Positions 50,142 through 61,423 of a stretch of DNA of 64,000 nucleotides are shown in pieces. Both the position numbers and the translations under genes were made by a program. Position 1 is the stretch's first letter. The number at the start of each line of letters is the position of its first letter. The notes below the pieces were generated by a model. The model made no database searches, was not told the DNA's origin, and saw only the letters and a program-made list of their open reading frames with translations. Origin of the DNA: Varroa destructor (taxonomy: Eukaryota; Arthropoda; Arachnida; Mesostigmata; Varroidae); the NCBI RefSeq assembly GCF_002443255.2, contig NW_019211459.1, forward strand, positions 22,536,330 to 22,600,329. The letters are read 5' to 3'.

Positions 50142-52975
50142 ATGTTGGAAATCCTCTTTAATATGCACGCTGGCTATCTGGAAGGCCTAGTGCGCGGCTT
50201 TAAATCGGGCATCCTTCGCCAGGCCGACTATCTCAATCTGGTGCAATGCGAAACCTTAGAGGGTGAGTTGTTCAGCCGGGGTGCTGAACTCCCATCTACC
50301 AAAAGTCACTGGTGGAACATACTGGACTCGTCATCGTCAAGCTCCATGGCACTTATACAGCCAGTTTTTCATCTGTTACAAAAGTACTTAATTAATTAAG
50401 GCGTTCTTTTCGTTATGCCATGAAAGACAAGTATAGATTTTACATTGGAAAGCGGTGAAATGAAAGCATTTATCATCTCTTAGTACTCCTTGCAGATTAT
50501 GAACGATCGCATGTGCTTAGATTGTGGCTTGGTTTTGTGGGGGGCATAGGTTATCCTAACTGCAATCTGTAATAACATTATGGATTCATATCTTATTAGA
50601 GATAATATTAACCAATTCTTAATCAACGTAGGTGACATGTTCCCGTATGTGGAGGTCGACAGTGAAGCTACATACATAAATTCAACACTTAATTGATTAT
50701 TGTTAGAACTTTTTAAAAGTATTTAGATAGATGATACACTATTTAAGGGTATACGTACCGATGGAATCGAGCAAACGCTAGTCGCCGGTCTATTTTAGGA
50801 CAAAACAAAATGAAAGTAAGAAATATTCACGTTTACTTCTTAGCTCGTTAAGTACTTTTTTGCCTCAGTTCTCCTAGAGTGTTTCCTTTTAAAAAAATAT
50901 GCTAAATGGTGTTTCCAAATTAGCTTTCCTAGCTCTGCCTGGAGACTTTAGCAGATGGGGAACAGGAAAAGCGGTTGCCTTTCCTGTTTCCCATTTGTAC
51001 TTTACTAGAATTACTAAATCGGTACTGCGTTTGTATTCGGTCCCCTCCACACTTAACAGCGTGTTTCGGATTTCGAATCCAGGCTATCTAAAGAGCTCAC
51101 ATTTTTGACACGATATGTTAAAAAAACTAGTACTCGAGCCTCGTCATGCTTTCTTAACCACTGGATACATTGAACACAAGTCAACTTCCACAAAATGCAT
51201 TACTGTCTGTTACAACTAGTTTAGTAAGCGTTTATAGCAAGCTACGAGACTATACCAAGCGCTCAATTTATGAGAGTAACAGTCTTTCTAAGTGCGAAAT
51301 AAGTAGTTTCCTTTTACAGTAATATTGTTTCATGCTCCAATTTTTTTCTTGTGTACCCTTTATCTTTGTCGACGGAAGAAGGGTTTTTGGATTCTCGACT
51401 GGGTTGTGATCTTTAAATTTTCTGCTCACGCAGAAAAATCAGAAAACTTCTAGATAGACGTTAATTTAAATGATATATTTGTCAAGTATTTTGGGCTTCT
51501 TCGTAAAGCCTGTTTGTTTTGCACACATTTATCCTGGCAAAAATCATGTTCCGGTAACTCGTTCTAGGTCGTCTTCGAATTAACTAATTGTGTTCTGTTT
51601 CATTGTTTTCAGACATGAAATTGCACCTGCAATCGACAGATTATGGCAACTTTCTTGCAAATGAGCCGTCACCGTTGGCTGTATCAACGATGGATGAAAA
51701 ACTTCGTGAAAAGCTCGTCATTGAGTTCCAGCACATACGTACGCATGCTACTGAACCTCTAGCCACGTTTCTGGATTACATAACGTATGCTCACTACCTA
51801 CAATATATTCGTAATTATAGCGTATTTAATGTAGTTAATTTAGAAATTGAGATACAAATACGCTTCGTGCGCCCTACTAAAAATTAACGCTGGTAGTTAG
51901 AAAAAAAAATAACCATAAAGTTTCAATATTAGCTATCCATATGTTACAATATTAAGTTAACGTGACGGGTGTATAAAAAAATAAATTACAATTTATTATT
52001 TAAGATTATAAACATAGAACGGCAAAAGACAAATTGGTAACTGTCAGAAATTAAGTAGGCGTTTTTTTCTAGAATCATGGTCATGTGCCATATATATACG
52101 TATATATATACATATATACGACGCCATGTGTGCGACAACATTTTCCACTACCCTACACGAATAGGTTAGTAAAGTACTTATTGATTATTTAATAACGCGC
52201 GCCTCTTTTAACGCTCAGGTACTCGTACATGATCGATAACATCGTCCTACTTATCACGGGCACACTTCACCACCGGCCCATCTCGGAGCTGATTTCGAAG
52301 TGCCACCCGCTTGGATCGTTCGATCAGATGGAGGCCATTAACATCGCGCAGAATCCGGCTGAACTATATAACGCCGTCATTGTCGATACGCCGTTAGCTC
52401 CGTTCTTTCAGGACTGTATCTCGGAGCATGATCTCGATGAAATGAACATCGAGATCATTCGTAATACCCTGTACAAAGCCTACCTCGAGGCGTTCTACAA
52501 ATTCTGCAAGGAAATCGGCGGAACAACGGCCGAAGTAATGTGCGAAATTCTTGCTTTGGAGGCCGATCGCCGTGCGTTCACCATCACGATTAATTCGTTC
52601 GGCACCGAGCTCGAACGGGACGAAAGGATGAAGTTATTCCCTCGTTGTGGGAAACTTCATCCGGACGGCTTGACGGCGCTAGCCAAAGCCGAAGATTACG
52701 ATCAAGTCAAGATGGTCGCCGACTACTACGCCGAATATAAGGCGTTGTTTGAAGGCGCTGGCAATGAAAGTGGAGACAAGACGCTCGAAGACAAGTTCTT
52801 CGAATTCGAGGTGCAGCTCAACGTCAACTCGTTCATGCTACAGTTCCACTTCGGTGTTTTCTATTCATATGTCAAGCTTAAGGAGCAGGAGGCGCGAAAC
52901 ATTGTCTGGATCGCTGAATGCGTTGCACAGAGGCACCGATCCAAAATTGACAACTACATTCCTATTCTGCCCTAG
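50142..52975 (+). CDS. VhaAC39-1: V-type proton ATPase V0 subunit d, three coding exons, 349 aa
   Basis: Subunit d caps the proteolipid ring of the V0 sector and links it to the V1 central stalk in the proton pump of endosomes, lysosomes and apical membranes. Coding exons are 50,142-50,262, 51,613-51,784 and 52,219-52,975. The joins restore Asp at residue 41 (ETLE-D-MKLHLQ) and Thr at 98 (YI-T-YSYMIDN), both as in animal homologs. Recognisable blocks include [86 protein letters not shown] and the C-terminal [15 protein letters not shown]. The length (349) is close to human d1 (351). The N-terminus before GYLEG is divergent from the usual start ([10 protein letters not shown]). The ATG at 50,142 was chosen because it gives the family length. 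A CAG two bases earlier could be an acceptor for a leader intron. The two introns are few for this gene. The gene symbol is by likely orthology only. Confidence 0.95.
50955..50994. repeat. 17-bp imperfect hairpin in V-ATPase d intron 1
   Basis: ATGGGGAACAGGAAAAG (50,955-50,971) pairs with CCTTTCCTGTTTCCCAT (50,978-50,994) around a six-base loop, with two non-Watson-Crick positions (G.T and A.C). Confidence 0.7.
51065..51175 (-). repeat. possible tRNA-derived SINE relic in V-ATPase d intron 1
   Basis: Read on the minus strand, CAGTGGTTAAGAAAGCATGA resembles a pol III A box in a tRNA-derived SINE. About 70 bases on, GGATTCGAAATCC resembles a decayed B box. No cloverleaf forms. Confidence 0.3.
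52089..52119. repeat. (TA)n microsatellite with perfect 18-bp palindrome
   Basis: TATATATACGTATATATA (52,091-52,108) is self-complementary and lies within a longer TA run in intron 2 of the V-ATPase gene. Confidence 0.85.
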
Positions 52976-53074
52976 ATTCGTTCTATGGCAGGCTAGCGTG
53001 TACTGTCGTCAAAAGCAGAAGTCTTACACATTAAATTTTACGGGCATCGCGTCCTCCGAAAACAAGGGGTGGGA

Positions 53075-53080
53075 AATAAA
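53075..53080 (+). terminator. candidate poly(A) signal of V-ATPase d
   Basis: AATAAA 99 bases after the stop codon, followed by a GT-rich stretch (gtggggtagttgtggtt), which is the usual arrangement of a cleavage site. Confidence 0.6.
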
Positions 53081-53099
53081 GTGGGGTAGTTGTGGTTAG

Positions 53100-54164
53100 C
53101 TAGGTCAGTTGAACAGAATTGCATCATCGAAGACTGAATTATGCCAATACGAGGCCGAGCAGTAATCACAGGAAAATTAGACGTTGAGGCAAACAGAAGA
53201 AAAGTCGAAGCTGTTACTGAAAAGCGGTTATCGAATTAGGATGCGTTATGTGTGTATGGATGATTTGTTTTTCGACACGTCATCCTTGGTTTTTGTTTAT
53301 AAATAGTACTATTATTAGAATAACAATTATTAACGATAGTTGGTTGAAATGAAGAGGGACAAGAAAGATGAGTAGGCTCAGCGATGAGGTAAGCATAAGT
53401 TTGCAGCTCCGAATGAATACATGTATCAGCGTGTGAAGAGGCTCTTATCAGACTGAAATATATAGAGGCGCTATTTTGAAGTCGCGGCCTTTGAGTCTGT
53501 TCTGAAATTAGTGGCGATGTCAAATCCCTTACGTTGTTACAACGTAAAACACCTGCAACTTTTAGAGGTAATGATGCAGTCACACATGTTGAAGACGGCA
53601 TGGTATAGAAAAGAAGCACACATATACAACGTGAGCATATATAGTAAGGTCTAACGAAAATGTTAAATTGAATGAGGTCTAAGGATAAATAAAGTACGAC
53701 TGGATAAAATATGCCAGTGAGTTTTGGCTCCTCCCTTTCCATTGCTATAACAATAGAAGTAGAAAAAACACTGTCAAAACCGGCTGGTGCATCGCCAGTT
53801 TATCAGTCTCGATGTTCTGCAAGCATAGGGTTTTAATTAAACTGTAACTGTACAATGAAGTTTAAGATTAGCGGTTACATCAGCACGAAGCTTAAGCTCT
53901 GCTACAACTCTCTTTCGAATGATAAATTTGATGATTTTTTTAAAATGTCGAGGTTAATACGCACATGCATTGTCTCACCGCCTTTATAACTGACAAGACG
54001 GTTCATTATCATATAACAGTAATACACGCACGCATATGGCGACGAAAATAAATTATCGGCACATTTTTTCCAGATATAAAGTAGAAGACATATGTATCTT
54101 TAATATATAAGCATACACCTTGTAAAAATTGGAAAAGAATTATGCAGTAATTAAGAATTACAAT
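53100..54164. other. intergenic between convergent V-ATPase and COA8 genes
   Basis: AT-rich. A 168-codon minus-strand frame (53,236-53,742) lies here. It has no recognisable domain and is probably a chance frame. No other signal was found. Confidence 0.4.
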
Positions 54165-54170
54165 TTTATT
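54165..54170 (-). terminator. candidate poly(A) signal of COA8
   Basis: AATAAA on the minus strand, starting nine bases after the COA8 stop codon, so the 3' untranslated region would be very short. Confidence 0.5.
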
Positions 54171-54178
54171 ACAAAAAC

Positions 54179-56069
54179 CTAGTAAATAATTTTATTTTTT
54201 CGGCCTTTTTCTCGACTCCCGAAAAAGGTGATTTTTAGCCGTGATAAACGTGCACGAAATTCAAGCGGTAATAGACTGAAGTGTCGGCGATACCACTCTA
54301 AATTATAACTGAAAAGAAAAAAAGAAAACATCATTCCACAATATTATTACATCTTATAAATAGGTTTATACCTATGATCTTAAGCTCCTGATCCTAGCTG
54401 CTCAATAAATTAGGGTACAAAATGCTCTAGAGGCAACGTAACGCAACTTATAGACTGCCTTGTGTTGGCGCAGAGTCCACATTGCTGCCGATAAGGTAGG
54501 CTTGCACATTCTAGAGTTACCGCCATATAGAACGGCTGCAACAAGCCCTTTCTGTTTTTCCAGAAATTTCACACTGAAAAAGTGTGCTTTAAAGATCCTT
54601 TTTTAGTTTTTTTTTCCGAACCGATTATGCATCTCGTTTTTGGTCGAATAATGCTAGTGAGAACGTCTTGCATTTGCTATGGAAAAATTTTACTAACTAC
54701 TGGGCTAATCACTTAATCTACAATCTTAAGAGTACCAGACATCAGAAGAATACGCTAATATTTAACGAATAACCAGGTGACAAAAAATGCATAGTTTTGA
54801 AACACCGAAAGTCTCTTCGAGCTAGTAATATATCATGGTTAACGTAATGATCCTCTTTTTGGAGGGAACGTTATCAGTAACAATTCTATTATCAATTAAA
54901 GAGAAAGCAACTGCTTACCTCCAGTGTTTTTTTTGGTTGTTATTAAGAAACTGTTTATAGAAAACGGCCATTCTCTTCGCGTCCAGAGGTTGCAAATTCT
55001 GTTTCGAGCTATTGGCCATAACGAAGCGAGCTTTTTCTTGTTGAAACAATTGATTATGTTCATTCCAGTAATGCTGATTCCATCGCTGCACGTCGTCGTA
55101 CGCCTCCCTGAAGCACAACAGACATCATCCGCACGAAGGACAGAGTTCAGTGAAACTTCTAAAATATCCTGTTATGATGGGCATGTTGTGCATTGCGTTG
55201 AAAGTCGCGTACGTTATGATTTCGGAATTGTCTTGCGAACGAATAATATCTGCTAAAATGGTCATAAATAGATTATAAATAGAACAATAACTGCCTAGAG
55301 CAGAGGCAAAAAATTGATCCTCTTTATAAATCAATACATAAAGAGCGGATTCATTTTCTGTTCAGCTTAATAAACCTACCGATAAGTCCGTTCGGCCAGT
55401 GTCTCGTTTTGCGGGGTTCTGATATAGATTCGCCGAAGGTTAGATCCGCTGTGAGGAGGCGCCACGACCGTGTGAGTCAACAAAGTGCGAGGAAGATCCT
55501 GCAAGCATAGGATTAGTTCACAACAATTATCGTTAATGGGAATTGACGCCTCTTCATTTCTATAATTTAACACTGATAGCATAACTTCACATCTACCTTT
55601 CTTTGCTATACCTTCGATTGATTTCAGATTGATTCTTCTTTCGAGCAGTTCGTATGAACAATCGATGAACGATGCCACGTACCACGGCGGTGTTGTTAGG
55701 AGGGAACGTGAACAGCTTTTAACGTCCATTTTGGCTTTCCAAAGTTTAAACGACATGAAAAGCCTTGATTGAATTTATATGAGCTAGATTCCCTTATATC
55801 CAGTCGTCATTATGATCGAAAAAATCAGTACAATGCAATCACTTGGCTCAATGGAAAATCGCCAACTGGAAATACAGTATACAAATTGTCGTCATCGATA
55901 AATGCAATATAGCCTAAAAAAATGCGGGGTCGTGATAGAATTTGGATATCTTACTTACTATGTCATGGATAGCTCTTTGGCGGTTTTGACGACGAAGCTC
56001 CTCGGGATTTTTAGTTATTTCAGCTTTCCCCCGTCTCAATTTCGATGAGAATTGCCGGACTAAAGACAT
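54179..56069 (-). CDS. COA8: cytochrome c oxidase assembly factor 8 (COA8/APOPT1 family), four exons, 182 aa
   Basis: A mitochondrial protein that protects assembly of respiratory complex IV. Coding exons on the minus strand: 55,959-56,069; 55,380-55,498; 54,919-55,107; 54,179-54,308. Introns are GT-AG and joins are in frame, for a total of 549 bases including the stop. Family blocks seen in order: APPHSGSNLRRIYIRTPQNE (the GPPDKYSNLRP region of the human protein), VQRWNQHYWNEHNQLFQQEK, MAVFYKQFLNNNQKKHW and SYNLEWYRRHFSLL, then a basic C-terminal tail. The start at 56,069 gives a basic, hydroxylated N-terminus (MSLVRQFSSKLRR) fitting a mitochondrial presequence. The alternative is that the second exon simply reads back without splicing into an open frame starting near 55,756, and the sequence alone does not exclude this. 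Exons two to four are firm, while the first exon is probable. Human COA8 is a little longer (about 200 residues). Confidence 0.85.
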
Positions 56070-57470
56070 CTCTCGTTCCTTTATCAAACGGCACTGATCC
56101 AAAACTGACTAAGGAAGTGACAGTTAAGCGTAAGGTCTACTAAAGCCATTTAAGTAGTGCAAGCGATTTTTAATAAAGAGGCTTCTTAAGTAAATGCGTT
56201 TGTCTGTAAAAAAAAACCAAAAAAAAAGCAATTTTCTCTTCAACTGAAGACTGCTAGATCTCGAAGACTTTTCAACTGAGAGAAATTTAATAACAACACA
56301 GAGAGCGAGGATGTCTTTCCGCAAGCAATTACGTACTGGACGTTGAACATAAGTCCATCATTATTTATGACTGAAACTGTCCAGAGTCGTTGTTAGTAGC
56401 AATTTTCAGTAGCAAATGTAAAAACGCACTTACAACCTTCCAGCTGGGTTCGAATTATTTGCGCATCGTCTGCAACCCGAAACGTAAATAAATACATGAC
56501 TCATTTTACTCTTTCGTTAGCTTTTTTTATTCCTTCAAGGAAGGGCGTTCATTTAATGCGTATCTATTATACAAGAGTACCCTAATCAATTGTGCCTTTC
56601 ACTAAATAAGAAATATCGTTCTCTGGAAAAACACTTAATTCGCTTTTGAAATTTTCGTGTCATTGTTTGTGTAGAAAAAAAAAGGAAGAATAATATTTTT
56701 GAAATGTTCAATGCTTGACAAGGTACTGGTAGACGGTGAGGGGGATAGGGTATATACAAAAAACAGTGATACAACCGTTCTGATTCCTTACCGGACAGCA
56801 GATAACAAAAGAAAAGGAAATTCATTATACAGTAAGCTTGTATAATACGTATAAATAAACGTAGGTTATCCTGAAAATATCGTTTGAAGAAGCGAAAAAA
56901 TTTTATTGTGTAAAAAGGACATTTAGAAAGTTCCTTTAGTTAACAATATTTATGTATATTTATGTATATTTAACAATATGTACATGTATACTGTTGTACA
57001 TGGGAAAGAGCATACATAGATATCAGCAACGAATCAGATCTGTCTACGCGTTTCCTTGTTAATGGCGTTTAATATATAGGCAGTTATCTTGCCGACTATT
57101 ATGGATGGTTTTCGTTCGTGTAAGGAATTCAGTCTCAGGGCATTCTAGTTTGAGTGTAAGAAAAGCGAAAGATTAGGTGATAGAAAAGAGCCAATTAGCA
57201 CCATGTACTAAAGTTATTCGCTTGACTTTTAAATATGGTCCACATGTCTATTGCAAACGATACATAAAGTTTTGTTACCGCCAGATATAAAAGATTTAAA
57301 ATCAAAATAATTTCTATATATTTTGACTTTATAAAACATTGCATGTACAACCTTTCCATAACAAAGCTCGAACCACTGATCCTGTTCCTTTCACGTAAGC
57401 GTTTAGCAGCCCAAGCCTCCCCGCCGGAGTACGTTCTATATTCTTAGAAAAAACCGAGTGAATGATTTTT
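56070..57470. other. intergenic upstream of COA8
   Basis: AT-rich. A short tandem of a ten-base unit (TATTTATGTA) lies at about 56,947-56,970, flanked by two copies of TAACAATAT. No coding exon is supported. Confidence 0.4.
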
Positions 57471-57474
57471 CCAG

Positions 57475-58130
57475 GCGGCGGCAGCAGCAGCAGCACCTCA
57501 TATAATACGCGATTTCTTTTTAATTCCACCACACGCACGGCATCACCCTCTTTTGCGGTGATCTGGACTTTGTCACAGATTGTGATCTTTTTCTTTGCTT
57601 TTTTCTATTTGTACTTTACTATTTTCTATGATCTACTTTTCATCGTCCGTGACTACCCACTTCGTTCGAAATGGTTCGATTTCGCTGCGTCATTTTTGCG
57701 TCAATTCGTGTCGCAGAAAAACATTGAGCTTTTTTTTTTATAGCTTAATGGTTTAAAGCTGTTCCGTGCTCCATGTTTAGTTCCTTGGCGGTATCATAGC
57801 TACTCACAGACCGCTATTGCTGAACCTTCACAGTAATTTTACCAAATCGTTCTACGACCATTACAGCTATAATCGTTCACATCGGAATTTCCAAATAATA
57901 GCGATAGAACCGTGATTAGCCTGCAATCGACGAGGACGCATCCTCACTATAAGCAGTAGAATTTTTTTCTCATGGTAGCATCTGTGTTATCGTAAGAAAA
58001 TTGCTAAATGTAGTAGACTTCTACAGATTTTAGGAGCTTTATCCTAAATTCGAATAAAGTCCTTACAACAATTTGAACAAATCCACTACTGCCAAATCCC
58101 AGCTTTCAAATGGCGTCAATGCCGACCCAT
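57475..58130 (+). repeat. decayed interspersed repeat, copy C
   Basis: Matches copy B in the blocks ATACGCGATTTCTTTTTAAT (57,506-57,525), TTTGTCACAGATTGT (57,569-57,583) and GCGTCAATTCGTGTCGCA (57,698-57,715). It matches copy A in the end block CTTTCAAATGGCGTCAATGC (58,105-58,124, by eye). An 80-codon open frame inside (to 57,743) ends in a T-rich, hydrophobic stretch and is not recognisable as a transposon protein. The class is unknown. Confidence 0.45.
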
Positions 58131-59135
58131 GTTACCTGATACACGTGACTTCAAGGCCAGAAAAACGGTCCACCTAAAACCTAGCTAACGGTCAATAACC
58201 ATTCGAAAGTCCAATGTATGTGCTAATATTTTGGCCTATGCACATGAATTGCTAAACACACAATTCACATAAAATAGTCACTGTTTCCTGAGTTAGGACC
58301 TAGGAAGAAGTTGGTACTCAATATGTATGTTTTGTATCTATAAAGAGACACATGTATTTTTGTGGACCGTATTGATAGAGCTAAGCCAATCTGTATTTGT
58401 AAACGACTTTGATCCAATCCATGGCTAAAGTAAATGCGTTTCTCAACATACATTATAAGTACGGGTTAGCCCAGGCAGCTTGCATTTGGCTATAATATGT
58501 TAATAAGGAAAAATCTATCACGATTGAAAACATCTGATTACACTGTGCCGCTCATAAATCTTTATCTGGGTCTTCGATCTTCAATATACCATTCGGTATG
58601 CGTTTTAGATTAATGAGTTGAGGACAGTCTCGAATGTTTACTATAAACAAACGATTTTGACACGATCGGGGATGATGCGACAACTTCTGTCTGACAAAGC
58701 GCTAAATGTAAAAATCAGATTAATCAAGTACTGCAAAAAGCCATTGTGGCAGGAACGTGCTCGCAATCATAATTCGGGGCACCGAATCACTAAATTCAAC
58801 ACCTCTAAGTGTGTTAACTAGTGTCGAAGGAGTCTTTAGATAACTTCTCAATCGAACAAACTTGATTTGGTATAGTTCGTTTTCGTGATAACTTTGCGAG
58901 CTTAAGTATTTAAATATCAAGCTGAACCAGTTCAAATGCTGTCAGGATTAAGAAACCGGTAACTTAAGTTTCGTTTTGGATTTAGTCTTACGTTCAGCTT
59001 TCACTTATTCCGAAGTTAACTAGCTTCTGAAAGAAAGCTTCTAATGAAACTGATCCACCGTTCAAAAGGTGACAATAGTCATCTCAGACATAATAGGCAA
59101 AGAACCAAACGCGTCACTTAAGTTTGATGAAGATA
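58130..59135. other. intergenic, no gene recognised
   Basis: AT-rich DNA up to the assembly gap, with only short frames lacking any recognisable motif. Confidence 0.4.
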
Positions 59136-59235
59136 NNNNNNNNNNNNNNNNNNNNNNNNNNNNNNNNNNNNNNNNNNNNNNNNNNNNNNNNNNNNNNNNN
59201 NNNNNNNNNNNNNNNNNNNNNNNNNNNNNNNNNNN
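59136..59235. other. assembly gap, 100 N
   Basis: Exactly 100 unknown bases, the usual placeholder for a gap of unknown size. The open frames drawn across it are artefacts. Confidence 0.99.
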
Positions 59236-60904
59236 GTGGCAAGCAAGCGACAAACATATAGCGCACAAAAATCATAACAAGTCTTTGTTTACAAAACAAC
59301 AACAACTCGTACAGATCTGTCTACTTCTGCTTGTCCTATTCTTCAATTTATTCTGTATCGGTAACACCTAATCATACGCTTTTTTTTTACATATCTGTCT
59401 GTTTTGAACATATCGATGTTATTTTTACGTTTAGTGAATCTAGCGCTCTAAAAAATAATTGTTCAAACTTATTTTGAGCGGATCAGCTCGAAAGAGACTT
59501 TTAGTGGCATTTCTGAAGGTAACCAACAGAGAACTGTTAATATTCTGCCTCCCGTAACTTAAACTAGATCTGTACTATTACTAGACCAAACTAGTACTAG
59601 ACCAAGTATTAATCACGTTATCACGTAAAGTGACGAGTATCTTATCACTTATCGGACGATATTAATATAGGGATCAGTTCCGCTCACAGTTGATATCACT
59701 GAACTGTATCTGTATCACTACGTTATCTTCATGTCAGTCATTGAAAATAAGAAAGAAGAATCATATTGAATTGTCATGGCTGCTAAATGCTATCAAGTTT
59801 GAGCGAAAATTGTCGTCCTTTTCGAGGGGACTTCGAGGTTGGATACTCTCGATACGGCGGACGCTCCTAATCTGGATAGACAGCTACTGGGAGTACTCAA
59901 AAGTTCCAGCCTCCTGGTCCCAATTTACATAGACCAAAACGGTAACTGTTCACACTAGGTTTGGCAGCTCGTTCAGATTAGACGACCTCTTTTGATCAAC
60001 GGAAATTACTAATAGCAAATAAATGGTTAAGCACACATATTATCAATTGAGTCTAACGTGCGCCTTTTCCAAGGTGGAAACTTTGTTTACGTTTTAGTAC
60101 TGCGCGTGAAATCTTGGGATAAAGGTTGAGACAGGAGCAAACCGTTTGTTTTCCCGCACGACGTTTTATAACGGACGGAAATAAGTTTTTTGCCCCTACT
60201 GCATGCGTTAGTATAGAAACGTCTTTTTTCTGAACTATATATTTATGAGTATTGGGATAGGCATATTGATTTGATTATCTCCGACGATTCTATAACGTGG
60301 TGAGACGTGAAACAAACTAAAGAAACATCACGAACTTTGGAAAATAGTTCCACGTGTAGTTAAGTCTCTCATTTACAAGCTATCGGTTAAACTTCTGCAT
60401 AGAATGTCGGACATCACTACTTGTACTTGAGCCTGTATCGAGAGCATTCTCTAAGTGCTACCTTGATCTCGGTCTTCTTTCGGGTGTACATACGAGTGCA
60501 TGTACATGTAGCTAGAGATTATTTTCTTGCAGACAATTGCAGCACCAATGGGACGTCGAGGATTTGGTGTGATCGCACAGACGTGACGATTGAACCACGT
60601 TTGGCTTCGTACGTGAAGTTACGTTGCACCGTACCGCTACTCTGTAGGCATTCTACATTACCGTACTAGGGTTATCGTCCCAACTGTGTCAGAGCCCGAA
60701 ACCGCTAAAATGTAGTGAGCGCAGTACTTGCAGCTTCCCGTTGAACCCTTCGATGTCGTCAATAAAATATTCTAGATAGATAAAACCCGATCAAGTATTC
60801 AACAAGATAGACTTCAAACTGTTAATTTACTCACTGAAGTGTGCTATTTTTGTCTGTTAGGTTTGACTCTAAAAAACTCAGATATTGCTAGCGGAACTCA
60901 AAAC
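59236..60904. other. intergenic, no gene recognised
   Basis: AT-rich sequence between the gap and the candidate Sm-fold gene. Frames at 59,690-59,932 and 60,421-60,669 show no domain. A TTTTTGTCTGTTAG acceptor-like site at 60,847-60,860 might precede the Sm-like frame. Confidence 0.35.
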
Positions 60905-61327
60905 ATGGAACTCAGTGACAAACGAGGGCAGCGCACTTCGTGTTGCGCTCGGACACAAAATCTGTTTTTTGGCATTTCCTTGTTCGGGTCAAGCATTGTG
61001 AAAATAGAAGTTAGGGATACCACAGCCTTAAAGGGAACTATCATGGGTATAAACGTTTCGGTGCTTCTCACAAGGAACAATAATAATCCTAATAATGTGT
61101 CAATTCGGAAAGATCTAGCTTTCCCTGCAAGATTATTAATAAAGGTCGTTATAACGCTCTCGTCTAATATATTAGGAGCAGGCCCGGTTTTTTTTTGTGA
61201 GCAACCGACCCCAATTTCTGAATATATCCAAACAATTTCAGCACAGTGTTCTATACGCATAAGTAAAAAAAAAACGATAGTCGGAGCCCTCGTGAAAAGA
61301 AATGGTCAAACAAGGACTGCTCTATAG
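60905..61327 (+). CDS. candidate Sm-fold protein (SmD1/LSm10-like), intronless, 140 aa
   Basis: Sm and LSm proteins form rings on uridine-rich RNA. SmD1 sits in spliceosomal snRNPs and its paralog LSm10 in the U7 histone-processing snRNP. Residues 24-56 (SSIVKIEVRDTTALKGTIMG and following) match the Sm1 pattern, with hydrophobic strands, Lys-Gly-Thr-Ile and an Asn where Asp is usual. The piece GTIMGINVSV resembles SmD1 GTITGVDVSM. Residues 69-84 (KDLAFPARLLIKVVIT) resemble the Sm2 strand, but the usual Arg-Gly is Ala-Arg. The MN of Sm1 is lost and 56 extra residues follow, so RNA binding is doubtful. The ATG has A at -3 and G at +4, and AATAAA follows 91 bases after the stop. It could be a fast-evolving gene, a still-open retrocopy of a spliceosomal gene, or a chance match. 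The same stretch is open for 120 codons on the other strand. Confidence 0.35.
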   Translation: MELSDKRGQRTSCCARTQNLFFGISLFGSSIVKIEVRDTTALKGTIMGINVSVLLTRNNNNPNNVSIRKDLAFPARLLIKVVITLSSNILGAGPVFFCEQPTPISEYIQTISAQCSIRISKKKTIVGALVKRNGQTRTAL

Positions 61328-61417
61328 AAATACATGATGAAACTGCCTGTATAGCTCCAAAAGTAATTCCTATATTAACAGCATCTGCATATAAATATTA
61401 TACGGGTCGTGTTAACA

Positions 61418-61423
61418 AATAAA
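61418..61423 (+). terminator. candidate poly(A) signal of the Sm-like frame
   Basis: AATAAA 91 bases after the stop at 61,327, followed by a T-rich stretch and GGG. Confidence 0.35.

Noticed and set aside
52749..53099. 116-codon plus-strand frame
   Set aside because: Out-of-phase shadow of the last V-ATPase d exon extended into its 3' untranslated region.
53236..53742. 168-codon minus-strand frame downstream of V-ATPase d
   Set aside because: No recognisable domain, and no start context, splice or poly(A) support. It probably overlaps antisense untranslated sequence.
54924..55256. 110-codon plus-strand frame
   Set aside because: Antisense shadow of COA8 exon three.
59062..59371. Open frames across the N gap
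   Set aside because: Their length comes from unknown bases.
60898..61260. 120-codon minus-strand frame over the Sm-like frame
   Set aside because: It is the reverse complement of the plus-strand frame that carries the Sm-like motifs, and it lacks motifs of its own.
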